64,000 nucleotides of DNA from an uncultured Bacteriovoracaceae bacterium (lineage in GTDB: Bacteria; Bdellovibrionota; Bacteriovoracia; Bacteriovoracales; Bacteriovoracaceae), in NCBI GenBank assembly GCA_937931205.1, contig CALHBF010000013.1, positions 124,001 through 188,000 on the forward strand. Direction: 5' to 3'. The notes below the pieces were generated by a model, which ran no database searches, had not been told where the DNA came from, and was given only the letters and a program-made list of their open reading frames with translations. The translations under genes were made by a program, and so were the position numbers. The number at the start of each line of letters is the position of its first letter. Within the stretch, counting starts at the first letter, position 1. Shown in pieces: positions 1 through 6,943 of the stretch.

Positions 1-1235
1 AGTTCGGACCTTTTGAGAATCTCTCTCAAAATGGATCATCAGTAGTCCAGTCAGATTTTTTGGCCCTTTACGATGGTAAGAATAAAAAGCCTCAAGATTC
101 CTTTTCCCTTTTTGCTGAATCATTGGCCAACAAAAATCAGGAAGGTGACCTGATTGCAAAAGCCGCTAATGTTTACTATCAGAGAGGCGGTAGAGAGTCA
201 GTGTATGAGCCTTTATCAAAATATGTGGGCAACAATGAAAATAAACTGATCGATTCAAATGGTAATACGATGACGATCGCTCAGCGTGAGGCAGCGAGAG
301 TTGCTGAACGCAATAGAGAGCAAAGCCTTGAGTCTTCACAGGGGAATCAAATTTCTCAGATGACTGCTGCTAAAGCCCCAATGAGTTCTTCTCTAAGTGA
401 TTTTAGGATCGGGGGAAATTCTATCTTTAATAATTCTTCCGCTAAAGCAGTCTCCGAATTTTTATCTAAGAGAGAAGATAAAAAAGAGATAGATCAACAT
501 ATTTCTCGAGTCGAGAATTCTGAGTTAAAGAAACTTCAGGAATTTAAAGATTCAGTTCTCGCAGATAAAGAAGCTAGTTTGTTAAAACAACTGGATGATG
601 AAAAGAAAAGTTTAAGTGAGCTAAGAAGCCAAATTGATAAACTAACGACTGGGAAAAACAATGTTGTCGATCACACTCAGCAGCAGCAGCAGCAACCTCG
701 TCAAATGGGCAGTAGAGTAGAAGAGAGTAGAGTTGCTATTGATCAAAGAGTGCAATTTGCTCAATCCCAGAACAGCGAAGTGAGTTCATCTCGCAGTTTT
801 GATAGAGCTCCGGCCTCTGTTGCTTTTTCTACAGGAGGATCTGCGATGGGAGCCTCAGCAATGGGAAGATCACTTGCACCAAGTGCGCCGAATAGTTCGA
901 CACAGAAGGCAGTCGCTGGACTTCAGCTTCAGGATGAGAAGAATTTCTTTAAAGATTCAAAAGAGCTATCAGATAAAATTGTTGATTACTTGAAAAATGC
1001 AGATGGAGAAACTTTCTTGAAATTTACCAAGGAAGGAGTCGTCTACAAGTATAAAGTTGTTGAGAATGGGGTAGAGGTTGAGAAAGAGGTCTATGTCTCT
1101 TTATCTGATCTGGATACTAATCTGATTAAAGAAATTATTAAGAACTCTGAAGAGAAAATCTCATTGTTAGAGAGAAAATATTCATTCGATTCTCTAAAAA
1201 TGATCATTACTGAAGAAGTCACTTCTAAGCAATGA
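1..1235 (+). CDS. Coiled-coil protein of unknown function, 5' end missing
   Basis: The frame is open to the left edge: codons from base 3 run without a stop into the first in-frame start-like codon (TTG at 60), so the true start lies outside the window. The visible part is about 410 residues, hydrophilic, with no membrane segment. A charged coiled-coil stretch rich in K, E, L and D lies roughly 150-220 residues in, followed by a five-glutamine run encoded by CAG repeats and a Ser/Ala/Gly-rich linker. The last 100 residues look like a compact alpha/beta domain. I do not recognise the family. A structural or scaffold role is possible but not shown. It ends at a strong hairpin. Confidence 0.75.
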   Translation, partial: FGPFENLSQNGSSVVQSDFLALYDGKNKKPQDSFSLFAESLANKNQEGDLIAKAANVYYQRGGRESVYEPLSKYVGNNENKLIDSNGNTMTIAQREAARVAERNREQSLESSQGNQISQMTAAKAPMSSSLSDFRIGGNSIFNNSSAKAVSEFLSKREDKKEIDQHISRVENSELKKLQEFKDSVLADKEASLLKQLDDEKKSLSELRSQIDKLTTGKNNVVDHTQQQQQQPRQMGSRVEESRVAIDQRVQFAQSQNSEVSSSRSFDRAPASVAFSTGGSAMGASAMGRSLAPSAPNSSTQKAVAGLQLQDEKNFFKDSKELSDKIVDYLKNADGETFLKFTKEGVVYKYKVVENGVEVEKEVYVSLSDLDTNLIKEIIKNSEEKISLLERKYSFDSLKMIITEEVTSKQ

Positions 1236-1236
1236 G

Positions 1237-1260
1237 GGTGGGAGTTAAAAAACTCCCACC
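1237..1260 (+). terminator. Hairpin after the first gene
   Basis: Perfect 10-bp stem (GGTGGGAGTT / AACTCCCACC) with a four-base loop, starting two bases after the stop codon. There is no T-tract after it, so it may act with Rho or protect the 3' end. The end of the small minus-strand ORF at 1245-1334 lies inside it. Confidence 0.55.
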
Positions 1261-1334
1261 AATGAGAAAAATATAAAGCTTCCAATAAGAATAAGAACTG
1301 ATCGAGTAATCCATAAATCTTCATTCGTAATCAT
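1245..1334 (-). CDS. Candidate 29-residue single-span membrane microprotein
   Basis: A 30-codon minus-strand frame starts with ATG at 1334, preceded by GAGG six bases upstream and by an in-frame stop. The product begins MITNEDLWITRS, followed by a hydrophobic run of about 17 residues ending in GVF. This is the shape of a one-helix membrane protein with a short charged N-terminus. Its stop codon lies in the terminator hairpin of the neighbouring plus-strand gene. Nothing is known of its function. The good ribosome binding site and the hydrophobic run are the only support, so it could be chance. Confidence 0.35.
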   Translation of the reverse strand: MITNEDLWITRSVLILIGSFIFFSLVGVF

Positions 1335-1376
1335 TCAAAACCTCATTGTTATTATGTTGTGAAATTCTTCACAAAC

Positions 1377-1565
1377 TTATTGCAGGAAGTATTGGTCAAC
1401 AAGACTGAGATCTGAGTTGAGTGTCAGAAGTAAATCTAAGAAATCCCAAGTCATTTCTTGGGCAAGACGATCATCAACTTGGTATCTATTCATTAGTTCA
1501 TTCTGGATCCTAATAAAGAGATCCGTTTCATAAATTTTAGAAAAAAGGCGTGAAGAAGCCTGCAT
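1377..1565 (-). CDS. Small hypothetical protein downstream of lexA
   Basis: A 62-residue acidic, leucine-rich soluble protein, probably helical, with no cysteine and no signal peptide. The ATG at 1565 has a near-ideal ribosome binding site (GGAGGA, five to six bases upstream), which makes it a real gene. It follows lexA by 48 bases on the same strand with no clear terminator between them, so it is probably co-transcribed with lexA and might be SOS-induced. I do not recognise the family. Confidence 0.7.
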   Translation of the reverse strand: MQASSRLFSKIYETDLFIRIQNELMNRYQVDDRLAQEMTWDFLDLLLTLNSDLSLVDQYFLQ

Positions 1566-1613
1566 GAGTCCTCCTTGACTACATTATTTGAAAAAAGTGA
1601 TGTGTGTTAGAGC

Positions 1614-2207
1614 TTAGTAGGTTCTTATCAGGCCAACCAAGAGTCCTCGAATTTCACATTCCTTGTCTTTGACAATGATGGGAGTCATCGTCGAGTTGGC
1701 AGGGTGAAGTTCGATTTGACGGGCCTTCTTAAAATATTTTTTAAGAGTTGTTTCATTATCAATCACAGCAACTACGATCTGCCCGTTATTGGCCTGTGTT
1801 TGATGCTTAATGACTGCGATATCACCATTAAGAATTCCTTCTTCAATCATTGATTCTCCCTTCACTCGAAGGGCATAGTGCTGTCCTTTGCCAAGCATGT
1901 GGGTTGGAACGCTGATGAAGTCAGAGTTTTCGATGGCTTCGATAGGAATACCGGCAGCAATTTCACCAAGAAGAGGAATTTCTTCAGTATGCTGTTGAAC
2001 TGTAGCAGGCATTAAACCACGAACAGAGTGTGAATCATTAAGAAGGTAACCGCCATTAGTGAGATACTTAATGTAGTCTTGAACCGAGCCAAGAGATTTA
2101 AAACCAAAATGATTTTGAATTTCTTTTTGTGTCGGTGAAATTCCATGCTCCCTCACGTATTCAGTGATGAAATCTAAAACTTCTTTTTGCTTTTTTGTTA
2201 ATGCCAT
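1614..2207 (-). CDS. lexA: LexA repressor, S24 self-cleaving protease
   Basis: SOS repressor of usual length (197 residues). Residues 1-65 form the winged-helix DNA-binding domain. The self-cleavage site is Ala85-Gly86 (EIAAGIP), the nucleophile is Ser119 in GESM, and the general base is Lys156 in TTLKKY. RecA filaments on single-stranded DNA trigger self-cleavage in this family. The recognition helix region (SLGSVQDYIKYL) departs from the E. coli sequence, which fits the non-canonical operator upstream. The start ATG at 2207 has GGAG five bases upstream, and this Shine-Dalgarno overlaps the last operator half-site. The gene is almost certainly autoregulated. Confidence 0.97.
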   Translation of the reverse strand: MALTKKQKEVLDFITEYVREHGISPTQKEIQNHFGFKSLGSVQDYIKYLTNGGYLLNDSHSVRGLMPATVQQHTEEIPLLGEIAAGIPIEAIENSDFISVPTHMLGKGQHYALRVKGESMIEEGILNGDIAVIKHQTQANNGQIVVAVIDNETTLKKYFKKARQIELHPANSTMTPIIVKDKECEIRGLLVGLIRTY

Positions 2208-2212
2208 AACAA

Positions 2213-2264
2213 CTCCGTAGTATTTCCGTAGTTAAAATATAGCCGTATTCTTTCCGTAGTTCAA
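2213..2264 (-). promoter_or_regulatory. lexA promoter with four direct-repeat half-sites (probable LexA operator)
   Basis: Reading the minus strand, a sigma70-type promoter TTGAAC (2264-2259), 17-bp spacer, TATATT (2241-2236) precedes lexA. The element TACGG occurs four times in the same direction (plus-strand CCGTA at 2215, 2226, 2243 and 2254) as two pairs, each TACGG-N6-TACGG with 11-bp periodicity. One pair fills the -35/-10 spacer, and the other lies just downstream of the -10, across the expected transcription start and into the Shine-Dalgarno. This placement is ideal for autorepression. That LexA is the ligand is an inference. Confidence 0.8.
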
Positions 2265-2396
2265 GGCTATTTTTTATTTTCTTATATTGGGATCTAAGAG
2301 ACCGGAATCACTTGGTAATTCAATAACTTTTAAATCATTTCTTAATATCTCAAGAGATCTTGACGATAAGAATAATGAATAACGATGAGGTATTTC

Positions 2397-3299
2397 ATGA
2401 AGTTTCTTGGGATAGATCAGCTTTTAAAAATCTGCCTGATTTCATTTATGGTACTGACAACTTCCTGCAACAGTCAGGAGGTTATTAATCTGATGAAGGA
2501 TTTGCAGAATCCTAATCCTCAGCTTCCAGTCACACCACCAGAGACAGAACCGCCGGTTATTCCACCAGTAACTCCTCCTGTTGCTCCTCCTGATCCGATT
2601 GAGACAGGATCAAGCACCGTTCTTGATTACAATGATCCTATTTGTGTGAACTATCGAGCTCTCACTTTTGATTATTCGAATATGCCAGAATACGACATTC
2701 AAGATAATGTGATTGTTTCGACTTATCATGGCGGTACTGCTGAAGTGAAAGAAATTGGTGTGGCTGCAGGGACAGGTGCTCCTTATCGATCCGATCTTAC
2801 TCCTTCTTATGGGTGTACGAGCAATTGGTATCCGGGAGGATCTATTTGTCAGCCTATGACAGACACAAGTGATAGCGTGACTAGTGGTGATCAAGGAGCG
2901 ACATGGAACAACTACGCGGGTGGAACTTTAATGGTTGGTTACATCATTATTGATTTAGGTGAAGCGAAGACGATTGTTGGTTTTGATCTCTTTCAGATGT
3001 TTTCCGATGGAAAGACAACGCACGCTCAGATTTTTGCTCACAGTAGTCTGGGAGCAACTCTGCCTGCGCAATTAGAAGCTGGTTGGATTGAGGTGACGAG
3101 TGGAATGACTGCTTTAGGTGCAGGAGAGTTAACTGGATCACAGTACGGTGGCTCTGTTAGTAAGCCCTTACGTCTTCCTCTTTCCTCGCCATTAACAGTT
3201 CGCTATCTCAAGGTGCACACACAGAATAATGGATGTCTTGGTAGTCAAAGCTACACAGAGTTGCGTTCAATTAGAGGTTATTCAAAAACAGTGAACTAG
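2397..3299 (+). CDS. Lipoprotein with Pro-rich linker and F5/8C-like (discoidin) domain
   Basis: Signal peptide with lipobox LTTSC (Cys at about residue 24), so the mature protein is probably lipid-anchored. A proline-rich linker of about 40 residues (repeated PPV and PPE) follows. The remaining 220 residues resemble a galactose-binding/discoidin jelly roll: features such as LGEAKTIVGFDLF and VRYLKVHTQN match the way that fold places its buried strands. I chose the ATG at 2397 because GAGG lies six bases upstream. An in-frame ATG at 2385 has no ribosome binding site. Glycan or surface binding is inferred. It converges with and slightly overlaps the radical-SAM gene. Confidence 0.75.
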   Translation: MKFLGIDQLLKICLISFMVLTTSCNSQEVINLMKDLQNPNPQLPVTPPETEPPVIPPVTPPVAPPDPIETGSSTVLDYNDPICVNYRALTFDYSNMPEYDIQDNVIVSTYHGGTAEVKEIGVAAGTGAPYRSDLTPSYGCTSNWYPGGSICQPMTDTSDSVTSGDQGATWNNYAGGTLMVGYIIIDLGEAKTIVGFDLFQMFSDGKTTHAQIFAHSSLGATLPAQLEAGWIEVTSGMTALGAGELTGSQYGGSVSKPLRLPLSSPLTVRYLKVHTQNNGCLGSQSYTELRSIRGYSKTVN

Positions 3300-4174
3300 T
3301 TTTTCTTATCGAAACGAGTGATGTAAGTACATTTTTGACAAAGATCCTCAACGAGCTCTCTCTTTTGAAAACCTTTGAGGATCTTCTGCGCTCTTTCTCC
3401 CTGGCAAATTTCTAAAAAAGATTTTTCAAAAATATTTCCAAGGTTGATGACTGCTTCTTTATCGAGACAGCAGGGAACAACGCTGCCGTCAGCATGAATA
3501 CCGATCTGTTGAGAAAGGCCATGGCAGAAGCCTTTATTTGAGCGATGAGGGTCTTCTTGAGTCGGCCAGCGAAAGCGCGTATCGAAATGAAAATAAATAC
3601 GGCCCGTGATATTTTTACTTTTCTTAAATCCCACATCGACTCGCTCATTAATGGGTACTTCAAAAAAGTTGCAGACTGAATCAATGATATCTTTATTCTC
3701 CATTTGAATCAGTGTCGGGTCAGGTAGATTCCAGAGACGATAATTGATATAAAGTTCCGGTTTCGCTTCCAGGGCTCCCTGAGAGAATTGAAGAATGTCA
3801 TGAAGATAAGCTGAATAATCGCGATCAGGAAAATTATCCTTAAAGCTATGAAGAGAAAAATTTATCTGTCGCAATGATGTGGACTGATAAAAGGTTTCAA
3901 AACCATAGTGATTGAGAAGTGTCCCATTCGTTGTCAGATGAATCTGTGCTTTATTTTCATCGCAAATTTTTAAGATCGTTTTGAATTCAGGATGAGAGAG
4001 CGGCTCACCCATCAAGTGAAGACAAATTTGATCAGAGTAGGGAAGAACTTGTTTAAGAATTGATTCAAAGGTTTTGGAATCAAGAATTTTTTTTGGACGT
4101 TCGACTTCGGGACAGAAGCTACACTGTAGATTACAGATATTAGAGATTTCAATATAGGTTCTAAAAAAACGCAT
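3296..4174 (-). CDS. Radical SAM/SPASM protein
   Basis: The N-terminal radical SAM motif CNLQCSFC (cysteines about 14, 18, 21) binds the 4Fe-4S cluster that cleaves S-adenosylmethionine. The C-terminus carries a SPASM-type cysteine set (GSVVPCC and CQKC), which holds extra clusters. SPASM enzymes usually modify peptides or proteins, but the substrate here is unknown. I take the start as ATG 4174. The longer frame (to 4288) would overlap greB by 110 bases, whereas 4174 sits five bases beyond the greB stop with a GGA element upstream. It is third in an operon with the membrane protein at 4661 and greB. Confidence 0.8.
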   Translation of the reverse strand: MRFFRTYIEISNICNLQCSFCPEVERPKKILDSKTFESILKQVLPYSDQICLHLMGEPLSHPEFKTILKICDENKAQIHLTTNGTLLNHYGFETFYQSTSLRQINFSLHSFKDNFPDRDYSAYLHDILQFSQGALEAKPELYINYRLWNLPDPTLIQMENKDIIDSVCNFFEVPINERVDVGFKKSKNITGRIYFHFDTRFRWPTQEDPHRSNKGFCHGLSQQIGIHADGSVVPCCLDKEAVINLGNIFEKSFLEICQGERAQKILKGFQKRELVEDLCQKCTYITRFDKKN

Positions 4175-4178
4175 GAAC

Positions 4179-4664
4179 TTATTCCATCGCTTGATATGAA
4201 ATCTTGACGATCTCAACCACTGTTTCTCCTTGGGGGGTTCTAATTGTGGCTTCATCTCCTTCCGTTTTTCCAAGAAGAGCGGAGCCAATGGGAGATTTCC
4301 AAGAGAGATGTCCTTTAGAGGTATCTACTTCATCTACTCCAACAATGGTATAGGTTTTTTCATTACCATCTTCATCGCTGACTGTAACAGTCGCTCCGAA
4401 CTGCACTTTGTCGGATTTTGTTTGAATCGGATCAACAATAACAGCATCATCAATTCTTGAGGTTAGAAATCGGATTCGTCGGTCAATTTCACGCAGGCGC
4501 CGACGCCCGTAGAGATAGTCAGCATTTTCTGAACGATCACCATTACTGGCCGCCCATTGAATTAATTTAGTGATTTCTGGACGCTCTACTCGTAAAAGCT
4601 CATTGAGTTCATTCACCAGCCGGTTGTGGCCAACAGGTGTAATGTAATTGCTCTTTTTGATCAT
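4179..4664 (-). CDS. greB: Transcription elongation factor GreB
   Basis: 161 residues. The N-terminal coiled coil carries the family signature GDRSENADYLYGRRRLREID (about 42-61), whose acidic tip enters the RNA polymerase secondary channel and stimulates cleavage of backtracked RNA. The C-terminal FKBP-like domain has PIGSALLGKTEGDEA. The YLYG/RRLREIDRR wording and the opening YITPVGHNRL are closer to GreB than GreA. The start overlaps the stop of the upstream gene by four bases (ATGA), indicating translational coupling. Confidence 0.93.
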   Translation of the reverse strand: MIKKSNYITPVGHNRLVNELNELLRVERPEITKLIQWAASNGDRSENADYLYGRRRLREIDRRIRFLTSRIDDAVIVDPIQTKSDKVQFGATVTVSDEDGNEKTYTIVGVDEVDTSKGHLSWKSPIGSALLGKTEGDEATIRTPQGETVVEIVKISYQAME

Positions 4665-4987
4665 GCCTTTAGTTCTTTTAAGCTTTCTTTGATGACTTCA
4701 GACAGGTCTTGGGGACAAGCGGAATGGCCTGCTAATTGCTCGGCCAGTGCCGTGGGAAACGAGCCAGTTTTCCCATGCAAAAAATCATCTAATTCAAGGA
4801 TAAAGCTCTCAAGCATTTCAAAGCTCTGCTGGTCCTTTTCGATAAGGCAGGCCTGAAGCAAGGGAGCTGCCACTGCAAGGGATTTATTTTGCTCAAATTG
4901 TAGGATTCGGCGCTTTTGCCAGAAGTAATAAATAAGGCCCAAAGCAGCTAGTACAACCAGTTCAATGGCAAGGTTTTTATAGTCCAT
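4661..4987 (-). CDS. Small membrane-anchored protein upstream of greB
   Basis: 108 residues: one N-terminal transmembrane helix (about residues 7-23, LVVLAALGLIYYFW), then a basic KRR stop-transfer and a soluble helical region of about 80 residues, presumably cytoplasmic. No family recognised. It is the first gene of a three-gene operon with greB (four-base overlap) and the radical-SAM gene. The ATG at 4987 follows an AGGAGA-type ribosome binding site. Confidence 0.75.
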   Translation of the reverse strand: MDYKNLAIELVVLAALGLIYYFWQKRRILQFEQNKSLAVAAPLLQACLIEKDQQSFEMLESFILELDDFLHGKTGSFPTALAEQLAGHSACPQDLSEVIKESLKELKA

Positions 4988-5105
4988 AAGTTCTCCTAAT
5001 AGCTAGTATAACCTCTTAAAATCTCGAGGAAAATAAGTAAAAAATATTCCTTATCTTGCCAGTCAGAAAAGCCGATAAGAATGATAAGAGAGAAGGAGGT
5101 AAGAT

Positions 5106-5339
5106 ATGATATTTGCAACAACTCTTAAAGATCTCCTTAAGAAAGTTCCTGTGACGGAAGACTTCTTTAATGATCTGGATCCGTTTCAATTAAATTACAT
5201 TGATATGTGCTTTAAGAAATCTCTGGATGATCAGATCGGCCTTATGTCTGAAGTGGAATTTAAGAACTATCAGCTATTTATGTTCTATAAAAGTCAGAAC
5301 GTAGAGAGTTTCTACCCAGAACTTAAAAAAGCTGCATAG
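5106..5339 (+). CDS. Small hypothetical protein upstream of an FAD oxidoreductase
   Basis: 77 residues, soluble, rich in Phe, Leu, Asp and Lys, with no recognisable motif. The ATG at 5106 has a very strong ribosome binding site (AAGGAGGT), so expression is likely high. It ends four bases before the TTG start of the oxidoreductase, which has no clear ribosome binding site of its own. Translation of the second gene is therefore probably coupled to this one. Function unknown. Confidence 0.75.
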   Translation: MIFATTLKDLLKKVPVTEDFFNDLDPFQLNYIDMCFKKSLDDQIGLMSEVEFKNYQLFMFYKSQNVESFYPELKKAA

Positions 5340-5343
5340 AACT

Positions 5344-6420
5344 TTGAGTACCTCTTATTGGAAAAACTCTGTAATCCTCCCTCAAGAGTCACCTGACATC
5401 ACGATTGTTGGGGGAGGTTTTATTGGGCTTAGCGTGGCCTATTGGCTACTTCTCAAAAAACCTTCTTTAAAAGTTTGGGTACTTGATCATCAAAACCTTG
5501 GTGAAGGGGCCAGCGGACGAAATGCGGGTTTTTTGACAAAGGGTAGCCTCTCTTTTTATGAGCATCTCACCCATAAATGGGGAGGGGATTCTGCTCTGGA
5601 AGTTTTTAATTTTGCCAAAGAATCAATTGAGTTAACGATAGGTCATCTCAACCCAACAGATGTTATTCATACCCGATCTTATAGCCTTTATCGTCAAAAG
5701 AAAGATTTTCAGTTTAATGGTTTTACCAAAGTCGCTTCACCCTTAGAGCAATTTGAAAATTGTTTTGTCAGTGAAGGGGAAAAGTCCATTCATCCCTTGA
5801 GACTTTTAGAGAGCTTAGAAGAGAAAGTCGTAGAGATGGGGGCGGTGATTTATCGAGGAATTCAAGTTTTAGGAATTGAAGCTGATCTTATTCACACGAC
5901 TCGGGGGACTATTAAGAAAACTCAAGGAGTTTTGGCATTGAATGGTTTCAGTGACAGTGTAGCTCCGGGCTTAGTGACTCCTCAGCGAGGGCAGATGCAA
6001 TGTGTGGAGCTGGCCAGTGATCTGTATTTGCCAGGACTGATCTATGAGCCTGAAAGTAGGGTGTATTTTAAATTCTTAGAACCTGGTGTGATGGTTATTG
6101 GTGGTAAGCGGTTAGTAGATGAACAAGCGGAACAGACCAGTTTATTAGGAATAAATCCGCTTATTCAACAAGAGTTATCGAGATATGTGGAAACTAATCT
6201 CTCAAAAATAAAGAAAATAAGGGCCCAATGGGCCGGGATTATGGGTTTTAGTTCTGATGAGCTGCCTCTGCTTGAAAAACGCAATTCGTACTATTTCATC
6301 GCTGGCTTTAGTGGTCACGGGATGGGGTTAGGATTTGCCAGTGCAAGAAATCTTGCCGAGATGATAACTGATCATAAAACTTCTTTTTTTCATTCTTTAA
6401 GAACTCGTTGCCGACTATAA
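5344..6420 (+). CDS. FAD-dependent oxidoreductase, DAO family
   Basis: 358 residues. The N-terminal FAD-binding motif is IVGGGFIGLSVAYWLL (GxGxxG). GEGASGRNAGFLT is the second FAD-contact motif of the D-amino-acid oxidase/glycine oxidase/MnmC-C family, and the C-terminus has the GFSGHGMGLGFASA flavin-pocket signature. It probably oxidises a small amine or amino acid, with the substrate not readable from sequence. The start is TTG at 5344, inferred because it follows the previous stop by four bases and the motif begins about 18 residues later. No signal peptide. Confidence 0.85.
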   Translation: MSTSYWKNSVILPQESPDITIVGGGFIGLSVAYWLLLKKPSLKVWVLDHQNLGEGASGRNAGFLTKGSLSFYEHLTHKWGGDSALEVFNFAKESIELTIGHLNPTDVIHTRSYSLYRQKKDFQFNGFTKVASPLEQFENCFVSEGEKSIHPLRLLESLEEKVVEMGAVIYRGIQVLGIEADLIHTTRGTIKKTQGVLALNGFSDSVAPGLVTPQRGQMQCVELASDLYLPGLIYEPESRVYFKFLEPGVMVIGGKRLVDEQAEQTSLLGINPLIQQELSRYVETNLSKIKKIRAQWAGIMGFSSDELPLLEKRNSYYFIAGFSGHGMGLGFASARNLAEMITDHKTSFFHSLRTRCRL

Positions 6421-6466
6421 GAGCATTGAATTATGATGGAAAAAAAGAATTCGGAGTAGCTCTTTT

Positions 6467-6940
6467 GTGAAATACCTTTCATTTGTTTTGTTGTTCATTA
6501 CCTTGAGTGCCAACGCTCAATTATTAAAAGAAAAAATTCTCATCGGCCGAGTTGAATGGGTTAGTTTACCAAGTCTTGAAATGAAACATCGTTCAAGAAT
6601 TGATACTGGTGCTAAAACCACGTCTCTTCATGCGGTAAAAATCGAAGAAGTGCAGCAAGGAGGAGAGCTCTTTGTAAAATTTCAAAGTGTCGATCATGAC
6701 GGGAATCCTAAAGAGCTGATCCGTAAAGTGGAAAGCTTACAGCGAGTGGCCAACCCCAACGGCGGGACTACCAAACGTTACGTTATTCGCGAGAAGGTTA
6801 AATTAGGTCCAATTGAAAAAGAAATTTCGATCAACCTGAATGATAGATCTAAGATGGAATATAAATTCTTGATTGGAAGAAATCTTCTTCTTGGCCGTTT
6901 TATTGTTGATGTTGCTAGATCTCACGTGCTTGGTGATTAA
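6467..6940 (+). CDS. Secreted retropepsin-like protease (RimK-associated 'ATP-dependent zinc protease' family)
   Basis: 157 residues with a signal peptide (cleavage after ANA, about residue 17), so periplasmic. The active-site region RIDTGAKTTSLHA holds the Asp-Thr-Gly-Ala of aspartic retropepsin-like proteases. A second conserved block is LIGRNLLLGRFIVDVA. Databases often call this family 'ATP-dependent zinc protease', but neither a zinc site nor an ATP site is visible. The start is GTG at 6467 with GGAG upstream. It is followed after three bases by the transglutaminase-7TM gene and then an ATP-grasp enzyme, families that recur together in proteobacteria. Confidence 0.8.
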   Translation: MKYLSFVLLFITLSANAQLLKEKILIGRVEWVSLPSLEMKHRSRIDTGAKTTSLHAVKIEEVQQGGELFVKFQSVDHDGNPKELIRKVESLQRVANPNGGTTKRYVIREKVKLGPIEKEISINLNDRSKMEYKFLIGRNLLLGRFIVDVARSHVLGD

Positions 6941-6943
6941 TAT

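Noticed and set aside
680-700. CAG repeat as a mobile or satellite repeat
   Set aside because: It is a short in-frame glutamine run inside a coding region, not an independent repeat.
1091-1324. 77-codon minus-strand frame over the end of the first gene
   Set aside because: It is a shadow frame with no ribosome binding site; the 29-codon frame beside it has one.
4175-4288. Longer start for the radical SAM gene
   Set aside because: It would overlap greB by 110 bases in a region where greB coding is certain.
6806-6940. A zinc site in the so-called ATP-dependent zinc protease
   Set aside because: No HExxH or paired zinc ligands are visible; the Asp-Thr-Gly-Ala motif fits a retropepsin-like enzyme instead.
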